Position numbers and translations under genes: made by a program. Below the pieces are notes generated by a model. The model had not been told where the DNA came from. It worked only from the letters and a program-made list of their open reading frames with translations, and made no database searches. From positions 33,014 to 97,013 of the forward strand of contig JAJPYQ010000032.1 of assembly GCA_021204865.1 (NCBI GenBank): a stretch of DNA of 64,000 bases, written 5' to 3'. This DNA is from Prevotellaceae bacterium. GTDB taxonomy: Bacteria; Bacteroidota; Bacteroidia; Bacteroidales; Bacteroidaceae. This document shows positions 29,136-38,517 of the stretch, piece after piece (the first letter of the stretch is position 1; the number at the start of each line of letters is the position of its first letter).

Positions 29136-32100
29136 CTACTTGTACTCCGCCCAGCTCTTTATGGCGAGGTCCTCGAGCCTCAGTGTGCAGAACGCCTGCA
29201 CGAAGGCGGCGGCCAGACGGGCGTTGGTTATCAGCGGGATGTTGAGGTCCACGGCGGCGCGCCGTATCTTGTAGCCGTTCGACAGCTCGCCCGCCGAGAG
29301 GTCCTTCGGGATGTTCACCACCATGTCTATCTGGTGCTGGTGCATAAGGTCGAGAGCCTGTGGGCGGCCCTCCGTCTCGCTTGGCCAGTAGACAAGCGTG
29401 CTGTCAATATCATTCGCCTTGAGATAGCGGTGCGTCCCGCCAGTGGCGTAGAGCTGGTAGCCGTGTTCCAGAAGCAGTCGTGAGGTGTCGAGCAGGTCCG
29501 CCTTCTGCTTGGCGTCGCCCGTCGACAGTAAGATGTTTTTCGCAGGTATGCGCTGCCCCACCGATAGCATCGCCTTAAGCAAGGCACTGTTCACGTCGTC
29601 TCCCAGACAGCCCACCTCGCCAGTCGAGCTCATGTCAACCCCAAGCACAGGGTCAGCATTCTGCAGGCGGTTGAAGGAGAACTGCGAGGCCTTGATGCCG
29701 ACGTAGTCGAAGTCGAAGAAAGACTTGTGCGGCTTCTCCGCTCTGAGGCCAAGCATAATCTTGGTGGCAAGCTCTATAAGGTTGATTTTCAGTATCTTAC
29801 TTACGAACGGGAACGAGCGTGAGGCGCGCAGGTTGCACTCGATCACCTTGATCTCGTTCTCCTTGGCGAGGTACTGGATGTTGAAGGGGCCCGAGATGCA
29901 CAGCTCACGAGCTATCTGTGTGCTTATTTTCTTAATGCGCCTGACTGTTTCAACGTAAAGTTTCTGAGCGGGGTACTGTATGGTTGCGTCGCCTGAGTGA
30001 ACCCCCGCGAACTCGATGTGCTCCGATATGGCGTATGCGATGATTTCCCCGTTGGAGGCGACAGCGTCCATCTCCACCTCCTTGGTGTTCTGCATGAACT
30101 TGCTGATGACCACTGGGTGCTTCTGCGAGACATTCGCCGCAACGGTGAGGAAACGCTCCAGCTCGTCCTGATTGCTGCACACGTTCATCGCGGCTCCAGA
30201 CAAGACATAGCTTGGGCGAACCAGCACGGGGAAGCCCACACGCTGTATGAACTTGTTCACATCCTCCATAGAGGTCAGCGCACTCCATTCAGGCTGGTCA
30301 ACCCCGATCCTGTCGAGCATGGCGGAGAACTTGTCACGGTCCTCAGCGTTGTCTATGTACTTGGCTTGCGTCCCCAGTATAGGCACTCGCTGAGCGTCCA
30401 GCTTCATTGCGAGATTGTTGGGGATTTGTCCGCCAGTGCTTACCACCACACCCTTCGGCTGCTCCAGCTCCACGATGTCCATCACACGCTCGAAGGTCAG
30501 CTCGTCGAAGTAAAGGCGGTCGCACATGTCATAGTCCGTAGACACCGTCTCGGGGTTGTAGTTAATCATTACAGAGCGGTAGCCCTCACGTCTTATAGTG
30601 TTTATAGCCTGCACACCGCACCAGTCGAATTCCACGCTGCTCCCGATGCGGTAAGCACCGCTGCCAAGCACCACGATGGAGCGTTTGTCACGGTCAAAAT
30701 GTATGTCATGCGCCACTGCCTTATAAGTCAGGTAAAGGTAGTTGGTCTGTGCGGGATACTCGGCGGCAAGAGTGTCGATCTGCTTCACGTACGGCAGTAT
30801 GCCAGCCTGCTTGCGCTTTCGCCTCACCACCAGGACAGCGTCGTCGATGTCCATATCCTTTTCCATCCCCAAGGCACGTGCAATCTGGAAGTCTGTGAAG
30901 CCGTACACCTTCGCCTTGCGGATGAGGGCGCTGTCCACCGTGTTGATGTTCTTCGAGCGAAGTTCCTTGTTGATGTTGTAGATATGGAGCAGTTTCCGGA
31001 GAAACCACTTGTCAATCTTTGTCAGCTCGTGTATCTCGTCGATTGAGTAGCCAGCGAAGAACGCCTTCTCTATGACGCAGATGCGCTTGTCCGTCGGCGC
31101 TTCCAGCTCGGCAGCTATGTCGCTGATGGTAAGCTCCTTGTTGCCGACAAATCCGTGCATCCCCTGCCCTATCATCCGCAAGCCCTTCTGTATCGCCTCC
31201 TCGAATGTGGAGCCTATCGCCATCACCTCGCCCACCGACTTCATGCTGCTGCCGAGCTCACGGTCAACGCCACGGAATTTTCCCAAGTCCCAACGTGGAA
31301 TTTTGCAGACAACATAGTCAAGCGCAGGCTCAAAGAACGCGCTGGTGGTCTTTGTCACGGAGTTTTTAAGCTCGAACAAGCCGTAGCCCAAGCCCAGCTT
31401 GGCTGCCACGAACGCCAGCGGATAGCCCGTCGCCTTCGACGCGAGAGCCGAGCTGCGAGACAGGCGGGCGTTCACCTCAATCACACGATAGTCCTCGCTT
31501 TCGGGGTCGAGAGCGTACTGGACGTTGCACTCGCCCACTATCCCGATGTGGCGGATGATGCTGATTGACAGCGCGCGAAGCTTGTGATACTCGCTGTTCG
31601 TCAGCGTCTGGCTGGGCGCGATCACGATGCTCTCTCCAGTGTGGATGCCCAGCGGGTCGAGGTTCTCCATGTTGCAGACCGTGATGCAGTTGTCGTAGCT
31701 GTCACGGACCACCTCGTATTCAATTTCTTTCCACCCCTTCAAGCTCTTCTCGACAAGCACCTGAGGCGAGAAGGAGAACGCCTTCTCCGCCACTGCCTCA
31801 AGCTCGTTGTCATCGGAGCAGAAGCCGCTTCCCAGCCCACCCAGGGCGTAAGCCGCGCGGATGATGACGGGATAGCCAAGATCCTCTGCCGCTTGTCTTG
31901 CTTCTTCTATGTTCTCGCAGGCGTGGCTCTTTATGGTCTTCACCCCGATCTCGCTCAGTCGCTCCACGAAAAGCTCACGGTCCTCCGTGTCGATGATTGC
32001 CTGCACGGGCGTGCCAAGCACCTCAACCCCATACCGCTCAAGCACTCCGCTCTTGTAAAGTTCCACTCCGCAGTTGAGGGCGGTCTGCCCGCCGAACGAG

Positions 32101-32396
32101 AGTAATATTCCTTGAGGCCGTTCCTTCTCTATGACACGCTCCACGAACCATGGCATCACGGGCAGGAAGTATATCTGGTCAGCCACCCCGTCGGAGGTCT
32201 GCACCGTGGCTATGTTCGGGTTGATGAGCACTGTCTCCACGCCCTCTTCCCTGAGAGCCTTCAGTGCCTGCGAGCCAGAGTAGTCGAACTCGCCCGCCTC
32301 GCCTATCTTCAGCGCTCCTGAGCCGAGCAGTAGAACCTTCTTTATGTTGGGATTTATCATAGTCTTTATAAAGGATTTAACGTGTGAGCAATTCAA
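29136..32396 (-). CDS. carB: Carbamoyl-phosphate synthase large subunit
   Basis: KKVLLLGSGALKIGEAGEFDYSGSQALKALREEG and full-length two-ATP-grasp architecture; likely start at MINPNIKKV. Confidence 0.97.
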   Translation of the reverse strand: MNCSHVKSFIKTMINPNIKKVLLLGSGALKIGEAGEFDYSGSQALKALREEGVETVLINPNIATVQTSDGVADQIYFLPVMPWFVERVIEKERPQGILLSFGGQTALNCGVELYKSGVLERYGVEVLGTPVQAIIDTEDRELFVERLSEIGVKTIKSHACENIEEARQAAEDLGYPVIIRAAYALGGLGSGFCSDDNELEAVAEKAFSFSPQVLVEKSLKGWKEIEYEVVRDSYDNCITVCNMENLDPLGIHTGESIVIAPSQTLTNSEYHKLRALSISIIRHIGIVGECNVQYALDPESEDYRVIEVNARLSRSSALASKATGYPLAFVAAKLGLGYGLFELKNSVTKTTSAFFEPALDYVVCKIPRWDLGKFRGVDRELGSSMKSVGEVMAIGSTFEEAIQKGLRMIGQGMHGFVGNKELTISDIAAELEAPTDKRICVIEKAFFAGYSIDEIHELTKIDKWFLRKLLHIYNINKELRSKNINTVDSALIRKAKVYGFTDFQIARALGMEKDMDIDDAVLVVRRKRKQAGILPYVKQIDTLAAEYPAQTNYLYLTYKAVAHDIHFDRDKRSIVVLGSGAYRIGSSVEFDWCGVQAINTIRREGYRSVMINYNPETVSTDYDMCDRLYFDELTFERVMDIVELEQPKGVVVSTGGQIPNNLAMKLDAQRVPILGTQAKYIDNAEDRDKFSAMLDRIGVDQPEWSALTSMEDVNKFIQRVGFPVLVRPSYVLSGAAMNVCSNQDELERFLTVAANVSQKHPVVISKFMQNTKEVEMDAVASNGEIIAYAISEHIEFAGVHSGDATIQYPAQKLYVETVRRIKKISTQIARELCISGPFNIQYLAKENEIKVIECNLRASRSFPFVSKILKINLIELATKIMLGLRAEKPHKSFFDFDYVGIKASQFSFNRLQNADPVLGVDMSSTGEVGCLGDDVNSALLKAMLSVGQRIPAKNILLSTGDAKQKADLLDTSRLLLEHGYQLYATGGTHRYLKANDIDSTLVYWPSETEGRPQALDLMHQHQIDMVVNIPKDLSAGELSNGYKIRRAAVDLNIPLITNARLAAAFVQAFCTLRLEDLAIKSWAEYK

Positions 32397-33459
32397 TAAA
32401 TCTGTCGAAGAGGAACTCAGTGTCCACTGGACCTGCGCAAGCCTCTGGGTGGAACTGAGCCGAGAACCAAGGCAATTCCTCGTGGCGTATCCCCTCGTTG
32501 CTGCCGTCGTTCATGTTGGTGAATAGCGGCTTCCATCCCTTGCCGAGGGTTGATGCGTCCACGGCGTAACCGTGGTTCTGCGTGGTGATGAAGCAGACGT
32601 TCGTGCCCTCCTGCCTCACTGGCTGGTTGTGGCTGCGGTGTCCGTATTTCAGTTTATAAATAGAAGCTCCCGAGGCTTTCGCCAAAAGCTGGTTGCCCAT
32701 ACATATTCCCATACAAGGACGCACGGGATTTGTCGCAAGAAATCGGCTTATGTTCTTAACTGTTTGCCCGCACGTGTCGGGGTCTCCCGGGCCGTTCGCA
32801 AGGAAGAGAGCGTCGAATTGAAGTTGGTTGAAGTCATAGTCCCACGGCACTCTCACCACCTCAACGCCACGCCTGAGGAGGCAGCGGATGATGTTGTTCT
32901 TCACGCCGCAGTCGACAAGCACCACTTTCTTGTCAATCGGTGTGGAAAGAGGTTGATAGTTGATGACTTCCTTGCACGACACTTGCGAGACGAAGTTGAC
33001 ACCCTCGTACTCAGCCTCGGGGGCTGCGTCGCCCTCCATCACGATGCTTCCCATCATCACCCCGTGCTCTCGCAGAACCTTGGTGAGCTGGCGCGTGTCG
33101 ATGCCCGTGATTGCGGGGACGCGCTCACGTCTCAGCCACGAGGCAAGGCTCTCCGCCGCGTTCCAGTGGCTGTACTCCTCGCTGTAGTCGCCCACCACAA
33201 GCCCGCGGACGTATATCCTGTCGCTCTCCATGAAGGTGGCGATGCCGTTGTCCTCTATGGAGAAGGGAGGCACGCCGTAGTTGCCCACGAGCGGATATGT
33301 CAGCACCATTATCTGCCCCGCGTACGAGGGGTCGGTGAGGCTCTCGGGGTAGCCGGTCATCGCCGTGTTGAACACCACCTCGCCAGCCACTGAGCTTTCA
33401 AAGCCGAAGCTCTCGCCTTGGAACTCGGTGCCGTCTTGAAGTCTAAGTGTAGCTTTCAT
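32377..33459 (-). CDS. carA: Carbamoyl-phosphate synthase small subunit
   Basis: LTDPSYAGQIMVLTYPLVGNYGV, CMGICMGNQLLAKASG, WFSAQFHPEACAGP. Confidence 0.97.
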   Translation of the reverse strand: MKATLRLQDGTEFQGESFGFESSVAGEVVFNTAMTGYPESLTDPSYAGQIMVLTYPLVGNYGVPPFSIEDNGIATFMESDRIYVRGLVVGDYSEEYSHWNAAESLASWLRRERVPAITGIDTRQLTKVLREHGVMMGSIVMEGDAAPEAEYEGVNFVSQVSCKEVINYQPLSTPIDKKVVLVDCGVKNNIIRCLLRRGVEVVRVPWDYDFNQLQFDALFLANGPGDPDTCGQTVKNISRFLATNPVRPCMGICMGNQLLAKASGASIYKLKYGHRSHNQPVRQEGTNVCFITTQNHGYAVDASTLGKGWKPLFTNMNDGSNEGIRHEELPWFSAQFHPEACAGPVDTEFLFDRFIELLTR

Positions 33460-35355
33460 TTATCTTGAGTAAATCTGTTCGTAATAGTTGACAAAGGCGT
33501 GGCAGAGCAGCTTCAGTCCGCCAGGCGTGGGGTAGTCGCCGCTGAAATACCAGTCGCCCTTGAAGTCGGGGCAGGCGCGGCGCAGCCCCTCGAGGCTCTG
33601 GTACACGATGTCGATGGGTGTGGTCACACCTTTCGGGCGGAGCATCTCCACCATCTTGTGTGAGATCTCCTCGTCGGTGAACGGCTCGTACACTGCCTTC
33701 ACGTGGTTCACCCGCTGGAGCTGGCGAGGCAGATCCATGTCACGTTTGCAAAGGCTGTACACCTCGTCGATGATGTCTCTTCTGTCCGTGTCTTTCAGCA
33801 GCTCGATGGTGGCTCTGAACGCTATGAACTCCTCCATTCGAGCCATATCGATGCCGTAGTAATCAGGGTAGCGCACCTGCGGACAACTGCTGACAAGTAC
33901 GATTTTTTTCGGGTGCAAGCGGTCAAGTATTCGTATGATGCTCTCTTTAAGAGTGGTGCCACGGACAATGCTGTCGTCAATAATCACGAGGTTGTCCACG
34001 TAGGGTTCCAGACTGCCGTAGGTGATGTCGTAGACGTGAGTGGCAAGGTCGTTGCGGCTGGCTCCCTCTGTAATGAATGTTCGTAGCTTGATGTCCTTGA
34101 GTGCAACCTTCTCGCTTCTGACGTACTGCCCGCCGATGATGCGGTTTATCTCGTCGAGCGTCGGCTGATGGTCCTGCACAAGCTCGTAAATCTGTTTTAC
34201 CTTCTGGCGGTTCATCTGCTTCTTGAAGCCCGTGAGCATGCCGTAGAACGCCACCTCCGCAGTGTTGGGGATGAAGGAGAAAACGGTGTGCATTATGTCG
34301 CCGCTGACTGACTCCGTGATGCGCTCCGTGAGCTGCTCGCCGAGAGCCTTGCGCTCCTTGTAAATGTCTCTGTCGCTACCTCTGCTAAAATATATTCGCT
34401 CGAAGCTGCAAGCCCGCTTCTCCTCCGCCTTGATGATCTGCTGGAAACTGATCTCTCCGTTCTGCCTCACGCTGAGAGCCTGCCCAGCTTGCAGCTCGCT
34501 TATCTGATGCGTCTCCAGGTCGAACACGGTCTGTATCACTGGCCTCTCGCTGGCGACTACCACGACCTCGTCGTCCTTGTACCAATACGCTGGACGGATG
34601 CCCCAAGGGTCGCGCATGCAGAACATCTCCCCGCTGCCCGTCATGCCGCAGACAACGTAGCCACCGTCCCAGAGCGGAGCGCTTGTGCGAAGAACGTTGC
34701 ACACGTCTATCCTCTTCTCTATGAAGCGTGTGATGTCCTCGCCCTCCAGGCCCTGACGCTGCGCAAGGTTGAACAGTCGCTCGCTCTCACGGTCGAGCCT
34801 GTGGCCCATCTGCTCGAGCATGATGTATGTGTCGCTGTAGACGCGGGGGTGCTGCCCGTGCCTGACGATGCTGCTGAACACCTCGTCAACATTTGTGAGA
34901 TTAAAGTTGCCGCAGAGGCAAAGGTTTTTCGCCCTCCAGTTGTTGCGCCTCATGAACGGGTGGACATAAGAAAGGCCACTCTTGCCTGTTGTTGAATAGC
35001 GAAGGTGGCCCATGTAAATCTCTGCGGCGAACGGCAGATGTCTCGAGGCGTAGGCGGCGTCGCTTAGCTGCTGCTCGGGAAAAGCCGAGAGCCTTTGCCG
35101 CGCGCTCTGGAAGATCTCACTTATCGCGTCGCCGCCAAGCGCCCGCTCGCGGAACATGTACTCCTCACCAGCACGGGCGTTCATCTTCACGCAAGCCATG
35201 CCAGCTCCCTCCTGCCCTCGGTTGTGCTGCTTCTCCATCAGCAGGTAAAGCTTGTTGAGGCCGTACATCCACGTGCCGTAACGCTGCTGGTAGTAGCTCA
35301 AAGGCTTTAGCAGCCTTATCATCGCCACACCGCACTCGTGCTTCAGTTGCTCCAT
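33460..35355 (-). CDS. purF: Amidophosphoribosyltransferase-like protein (PurF family)
   Basis: Ntn-type glutaminase region with HNRGQEGAGMA, PRTase motif VIIDDSIVRGTTLK; start at MEQLKHECGV. Confidence 0.88.
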   Translation of the reverse strand: MEQLKHECGVAMIRLLKPLSYYQQRYGTWMYGLNKLYLLMEKQHNRGQEGAGMACVKMNARAGEEYMFRERALGGDAISEIFQSARQRLSAFPEQQLSDAAYASRHLPFAAEIYMGHLRYSTTGKSGLSYVHPFMRRNNWRAKNLCLCGNFNLTNVDEVFSSIVRHGQHPRVYSDTYIMLEQMGHRLDRESERLFNLAQRQGLEGEDITRFIEKRIDVCNVLRTSAPLWDGGYVVCGMTGSGEMFCMRDPWGIRPAYWYKDDEVVVVASERPVIQTVFDLETHQISELQAGQALSVRQNGEISFQQIIKAEEKRACSFERIYFSRGSDRDIYKERKALGEQLTERITESVSGDIMHTVFSFIPNTAEVAFYGMLTGFKKQMNRQKVKQIYELVQDHQPTLDEINRIIGGQYVRSEKVALKDIKLRTFITEGASRNDLATHVYDITYGSLEPYVDNLVIIDDSIVRGTTLKESIIRILDRLHPKKIVLVSSCPQVRYPDYYGIDMARMEEFIAFRATIELLKDTDRRDIIDEVYSLCKRDMDLPRQLQRVNHVKAVYEPFTDEEISHKMVEMLRPKGVTTPIDIVYQSLEGLRRACPDFKGDWYFSGDYPTPGGLKLLCHAFVNYYEQIYSR

Positions 35356-35447
35356 CCGCTCCTCTGCCGTTGCTTTCAGCGACACTCGGCCGCGCTCGTG
35401 AGAGTCTGCGAGCAGCTCTCCTCTCGCTTGCACGAGTGTTCGGGGTA

Positions 35448-35455
35448 CAAAGATA
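35448..35455 (-). promoter_or_regulatory. -7 element TATCTTTG upstream of purF-carA-carB
   Basis: TAnnTTTG on minus strand. Confidence 0.5.
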
Positions 35456-35577
35456 AGGCTTATTGGCGGAACCGCCAAAGGGAGAGCGAGCGATTTTCTG
35501 CTTCGTCAGCCCTTTGCCTCCACTTCCCCAAACATTACACACTTCCCTCAACTGTCATCAATCCGGGCATCGGTCAC

Positions 35578-35643
35578 CACCCCCAAACACATACCTACCA
35601 ACCCCTATATATAAGGGGTTGGTAGGTATATGTTTGAGGGGTG
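35578..35643. repeat. Palindromic hairpin repeat, copy 5
   Basis: Same 66-bp palindrome as 24058-24123 in the same orientation; flanks also shared. Confidence 0.9.
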
Positions 35644-35697
35644 TCTGTACCCGTATTGCCAAGATTATTTGTATGACATTATAGATAAAGAGGGAGC

Positions 35698-35747
35698 AAA
35701 CACATACCATACCTGGGCATATAGGGAATGGTTGGTAGGTAGTCTTT
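35698..35747. repeat. Palindromic hairpin repeat, copy 6
   Basis: AAACACATACCATACCTGGGCATATAGGGAATGGTTGGTAGGTAGTCTTT. Confidence 0.75.
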
Positions 35748-35763
35748 AAAGGTCAGAATACGG

Positions 35764-35811
35764 AAACACATACCATACCTGGGCATATATGGGGAAGTGT
35801 GGTAGGTGTTT
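35764..35811. repeat. Palindromic hairpin repeat, copy 7
   Basis: AAACACATACCATACC...GTGTGGTAGGTGTTT. Confidence 0.8.
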
Positions 35812-36245
35812 CATTCTGAAACGGTGCGGACGGAGAAGCCGTAGCAGCGGTAGTTCCAATACCGGTAGAAGTAGCCACTGAAGAAGCTGAGGTAGTACGC
35901 GCCCTGCGTATCGCTCTCGTCGGGTGTGGCACTCCAATAGTCGCCGCCCTGTCCAGCGCTGAGAAGCGACGTCCCGAAACGCCAGCCTGCGGCGGGAAGG
36001 AAGATGCTGTTGCCGCTCGGTCCCGTCACCTTGTAGCCCGCATGTCCGCCCATAGTTGTCCACGTGCGCTGGCACTTGTTTATCAGTTCGTCTATCTCGT
36101 TCGCTGTGGGCAGCCTCCACGAGCGCTGGCACTTGTTTATAAGCTCGTCTATCTCACTCCACGTGGGCATTCTCCACGAGCTGCCCCAGTTGGCGCGGGC
36201 GGCATCGTAGTCCACCCAGCCTGATATTTCGCCTTTTCGAGCCAT
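35811..36245 (-). pseudogene. Truncated Fibrobacter succinogenes major paralogous domain carrying a DGR-type variable C-terminus
   Basis: SGWVDYDAARANWGSSWRMPT...YGFSVRTVSE; lacks domain N-terminus; fused out of frame to the upstream Sel1/TPR gene. Confidence 0.65.
35823..35978 (-). other. Putative DGR variable region VR2
   Basis: Partner of VR1; invariant 3' flank GGCTTCTCCGTCCGC(A/G)CCGTTTCAGAATGA shared. Confidence 0.8.
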
Positions 36246-37195
36246 TGACTTCCCTCGTCTTCGTTACCTAACTTATTGTAAGAGTTGCCGATGTACTCGT
36301 AGGCTATTTGCAGGGTGGAGCAGTTGGGTATCGCCGCGCATTTGGTCATAGCCGTGATGCAGTCCTCATAACGTCCCAAGTCGTAGTATATTCTCCCAAG
36401 TGTGTCCCAGCTGGCCTCGTTTGCATCTGTTTTGACTGACTGCTCCGCATAAGGTAAGCCCAATTCTGGCTTGCCCTGTTCGTAGTAATACCACCCCAGA
36501 CTGTTCTGCGCACCAGCATGTCCTTGCTCAGCTGCCTTGCGATACCACTTCGCAGCTTCCTCCTTGTTCTGGGGAACTCCTTTGCCATTGTCATAGCACA
36601 CTCCCAGATTGTTTTGAGCCCACTTGTTACCTTGCTCAGCTGCCTTGCGGTACCACTTCACGGCTTCCTCTAAGTTCTGTTCAACACCTTCGCCATTGTC
36701 ATAGCTATATCCCAGATTGTACTGAGCGACAGCATTCCCCTGCTCGGCAGCCTTGCGGTACCACTTCACGGCTTCCTCTAAGTTCTGTGGTACGCCTTCG
36801 CCATTGTCATAGCACACTCCCAGATTATTCAATGCCTCGGCGAATTGTGGGGAAGAGAATCCTTGTTCGGCTGCCATTGAGTACCATCTGGTGGCTTCCT
36901 CGTAGTCTTGCGTCACGCCAGTGCCGTTGTAGTAGCACTGTCCCAGTTTGTATTGAGAATATGCGTCCCCAAACATAGCGGCTTTCCTGTAGGAGCGGAA
37001 CTTGGATTTATTTTGGATTGATTCTATGGCTGAACCTATACCATAAACGATACCATAATAGATACCACCGATGATAACGGCGGTAAAACAATAGGAAGCT
37101 ATCTCTATGATAGTATCACCCACATTGCACGCAGTCACGGATAGGGACAACGCCATTATCAGCAGAGCCTTACATGTTAGCCTTATCGCTTTCAT
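36149..37195 (-). CDS. Membrane-anchored Sel1-repeat protein, C-terminus runs out of frame into the truncated domain
   Basis: N-terminal hydrophobic segments, tandem Sel1 repeats (AVKWYRKAAEQGNAVAQYNLGYSYDNGEGVEQNLEE). Confidence 0.75.
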   Translation of the reverse strand: MKAIRLTCKALLIMALSLSVTACNVGDTIIEIASYCFTAVIIGGIYYGIVYGIGSAIESIQNKSKFRSYRKAAMFGDAYSQYKLGQCYYNGTGVTQDYEEATRWYSMAAEQGFSSPQFAEALNNLGVCYDNGEGVPQNLEEAVKWYRKAAEQGNAVAQYNLGYSYDNGEGVEQNLEEAVKWYRKAAEQGNKWAQNNLGVCYDNGKGVPQNKEEAAKWYRKAAEQGHAGAQNSLGWYYYEQGKPELGLPYAEQSVKTDANEASWDTLGRIYYDLGRYEDCITAMTKCAAIPNCSTLQIAYEYIGNSYNKLGNEDEGSQWLEKAKYQAGWTTMPPAPTGAARGECPRGVR

Positions 37196-37211
37196 AGTCT
37201 TGAATCGGTTG

Positions 37212-37505
37212 TCAACGTTCGTCGTACTTCTTGATCTTCTTCGCCATTCCGAACGTGTCGAGCTTCGCCTTGAACACTTGGCAGCAATCCTTGCAGAAGT
37301 ACTGGTGGTAGCCAGTCTCCAGGGCGAGCTTTCTCACCAGCAGTCCGGATAACGACACCCCAGCCGCGCCCACCAACGTCGAGACAACCGCCCCTCCCAG
37401 CACACCGCCCACCTGAGCGATGCCACGGGTGAGCTTTCCTTTCGCGGTCTTCTTCACGTTGAGACTGCCGCAGTAAGGACATTGAACAGTTACACTACTA
37501 CTCAT
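37212..37505 (-). CDS. Small protein with two CxxC-type zinc-ribbon motifs and glycine-rich hydrophobic centre
   Basis: VQCPYCGSLNVKKTAKG ... YFCKDCCQVFKAK. Confidence 0.55.
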   Translation of the reverse strand: MSSSVTVQCPYCGSLNVKKTAKGKLTRGIAQVGGVLGGAVVSTLVGAAGVSLSGLLVRKLALETGYHQYFCKDCCQVFKAKLDTFGMAKKIKKYDER

Positions 37506-37530
37506 TTTGATCTGTCTTTTGATGATTTAA

Positions 37531-37788
37531 CTATAGCTTTCCCTTGATTTCTTTCTCCAGCTTGACAAGCTCTGAGTAGTTGAAGCGGTTGTCGTTGACA
37601 CGCCTCATCAGCTCCTCAGCCAGTTTCTTCTCGTCGGGGTTCTCATAGTGGTCGGGATGCACACTGTTCGCCAGCCTCTTGTATAGCGAGCGTGCCCGCA
37701 CGATGCCGTCCACCACATTCGCGCTCTCGTCACGCCTTGTCTTTCTCCTCAACCTCAGGCGGTTGATGTATCTCATCAGGATGTTCAT
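37531..37788 (-). CDS. Small J-domain-like protein
   Basis: LYKRLANSVHPDHYENPDEKKLAEELMRRVNDNRFNYSELVKLE; HPD motif in helical context. Confidence 0.45.
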   Translation of the reverse strand: MNILMRYINRLRLRRKTRRDESANVVDGIVRARSLYKRLANSVHPDHYENPDEKKLAEELMRRVNDNRFNYSELVKLEKEIKGKL

Positions 37789-38204
37789 GACGGCTTGCCT
37801 ATGAAGTAGTTGCTAAGGTTGGCGAACTTCGCCAGAGGGTAGAGTTGCTTCATTCCCGTCGTCTTGCCCTTTATCACGAGTGTGTCGAAGCCCATCGCCA
37901 TCAGCTGGCGCACGAACTGGGCGTTCCCCGTCACGTACGAGGCAAGCTCCTTCATCTCCCCTGAGGTCAGGCGGAAGTCGTTCTCGATGCTGATCTTGAA
38001 GCCGCTCCTGAGCCACATTGCGCTCATCTCGTGGCGGAAGTCGCTCACACCCTGGGTGATTGACACCTTGCACAGCCTGCCGAACTCTCCGCTTGTGAAG
38101 TACTCCATAAATGCCGTGTTCATCTGGCTGATTATTCTCACACGCTCGAACGAGCCGTCCATAATGACGTTGATAATGTTGGTGATCAGTGTTTTTAAGG
38201 TCAT
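37785..38204 (-). CDS. Hypothetical protein
   Basis: ORF co-oriented and overlapping the downstream gene start; no recognised domain. Confidence 0.5.
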   Translation of the reverse strand: MTLKTLITNIINVIMDGSFERVRIISQMNTAFMEYFTSGEFGRLCKVSITQGVSDFRHEMSAMWLRSGFKISIENDFRLTSGEMKELASYVTGNAQFVRQLMAMGFDTLVIKGKTTGMKQLYPLAKFANLSNYFIGKPS

Positions 38205-38234
38205 AGTCTTGATATAGTTTGATTGATAATGTGC

Positions 38235-38438
38235 CTACCCGAAAAGGAACTTGAACAGCCAGATGACGATGAATATGCCAAGGCCTGCCAGCAGTATGCG
38301 CCACACGCAACCCGCCGCCAATAATCCGCCTCCGAGGCATCCTCCCAAAGTGTCTCCCACTTTGTCTTTCCCGTCAGAGAGCAGGAAGCCCAGCACTCCG
38401 CCTATAACGGCGATGATTACTACAACCCAGAACCACAT
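38235..38438 (-). CDS. Small membrane protein
   Basis: Two hydrophobic segments with glycine-rich centre (MWFWVVVIIAVIGGVLGFLLS...). Confidence 0.5.
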   Translation of the reverse strand: MWFWVVVIIAVIGGVLGFLLSDGKDKVGDTLGGCLGGGLLAAGCVWRILLAGLGIFIVIWLFKFLFG

Positions 38439-38517
38439 AGTTCCCTCCTTTCCGTTGTTTTCATGTCTTCTATTGTTTTGTCGGTATCAGTGTCTGTGTG
38501 GCCTGGAGCTTGGGCAA

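Noticed and set aside
36346-36978. Near-identical repeats inside the Sel1 gene as a possible repeat array
   Set aside because: They encode regular 36-residue Sel1 units, so the DNA repetition is explained by the protein
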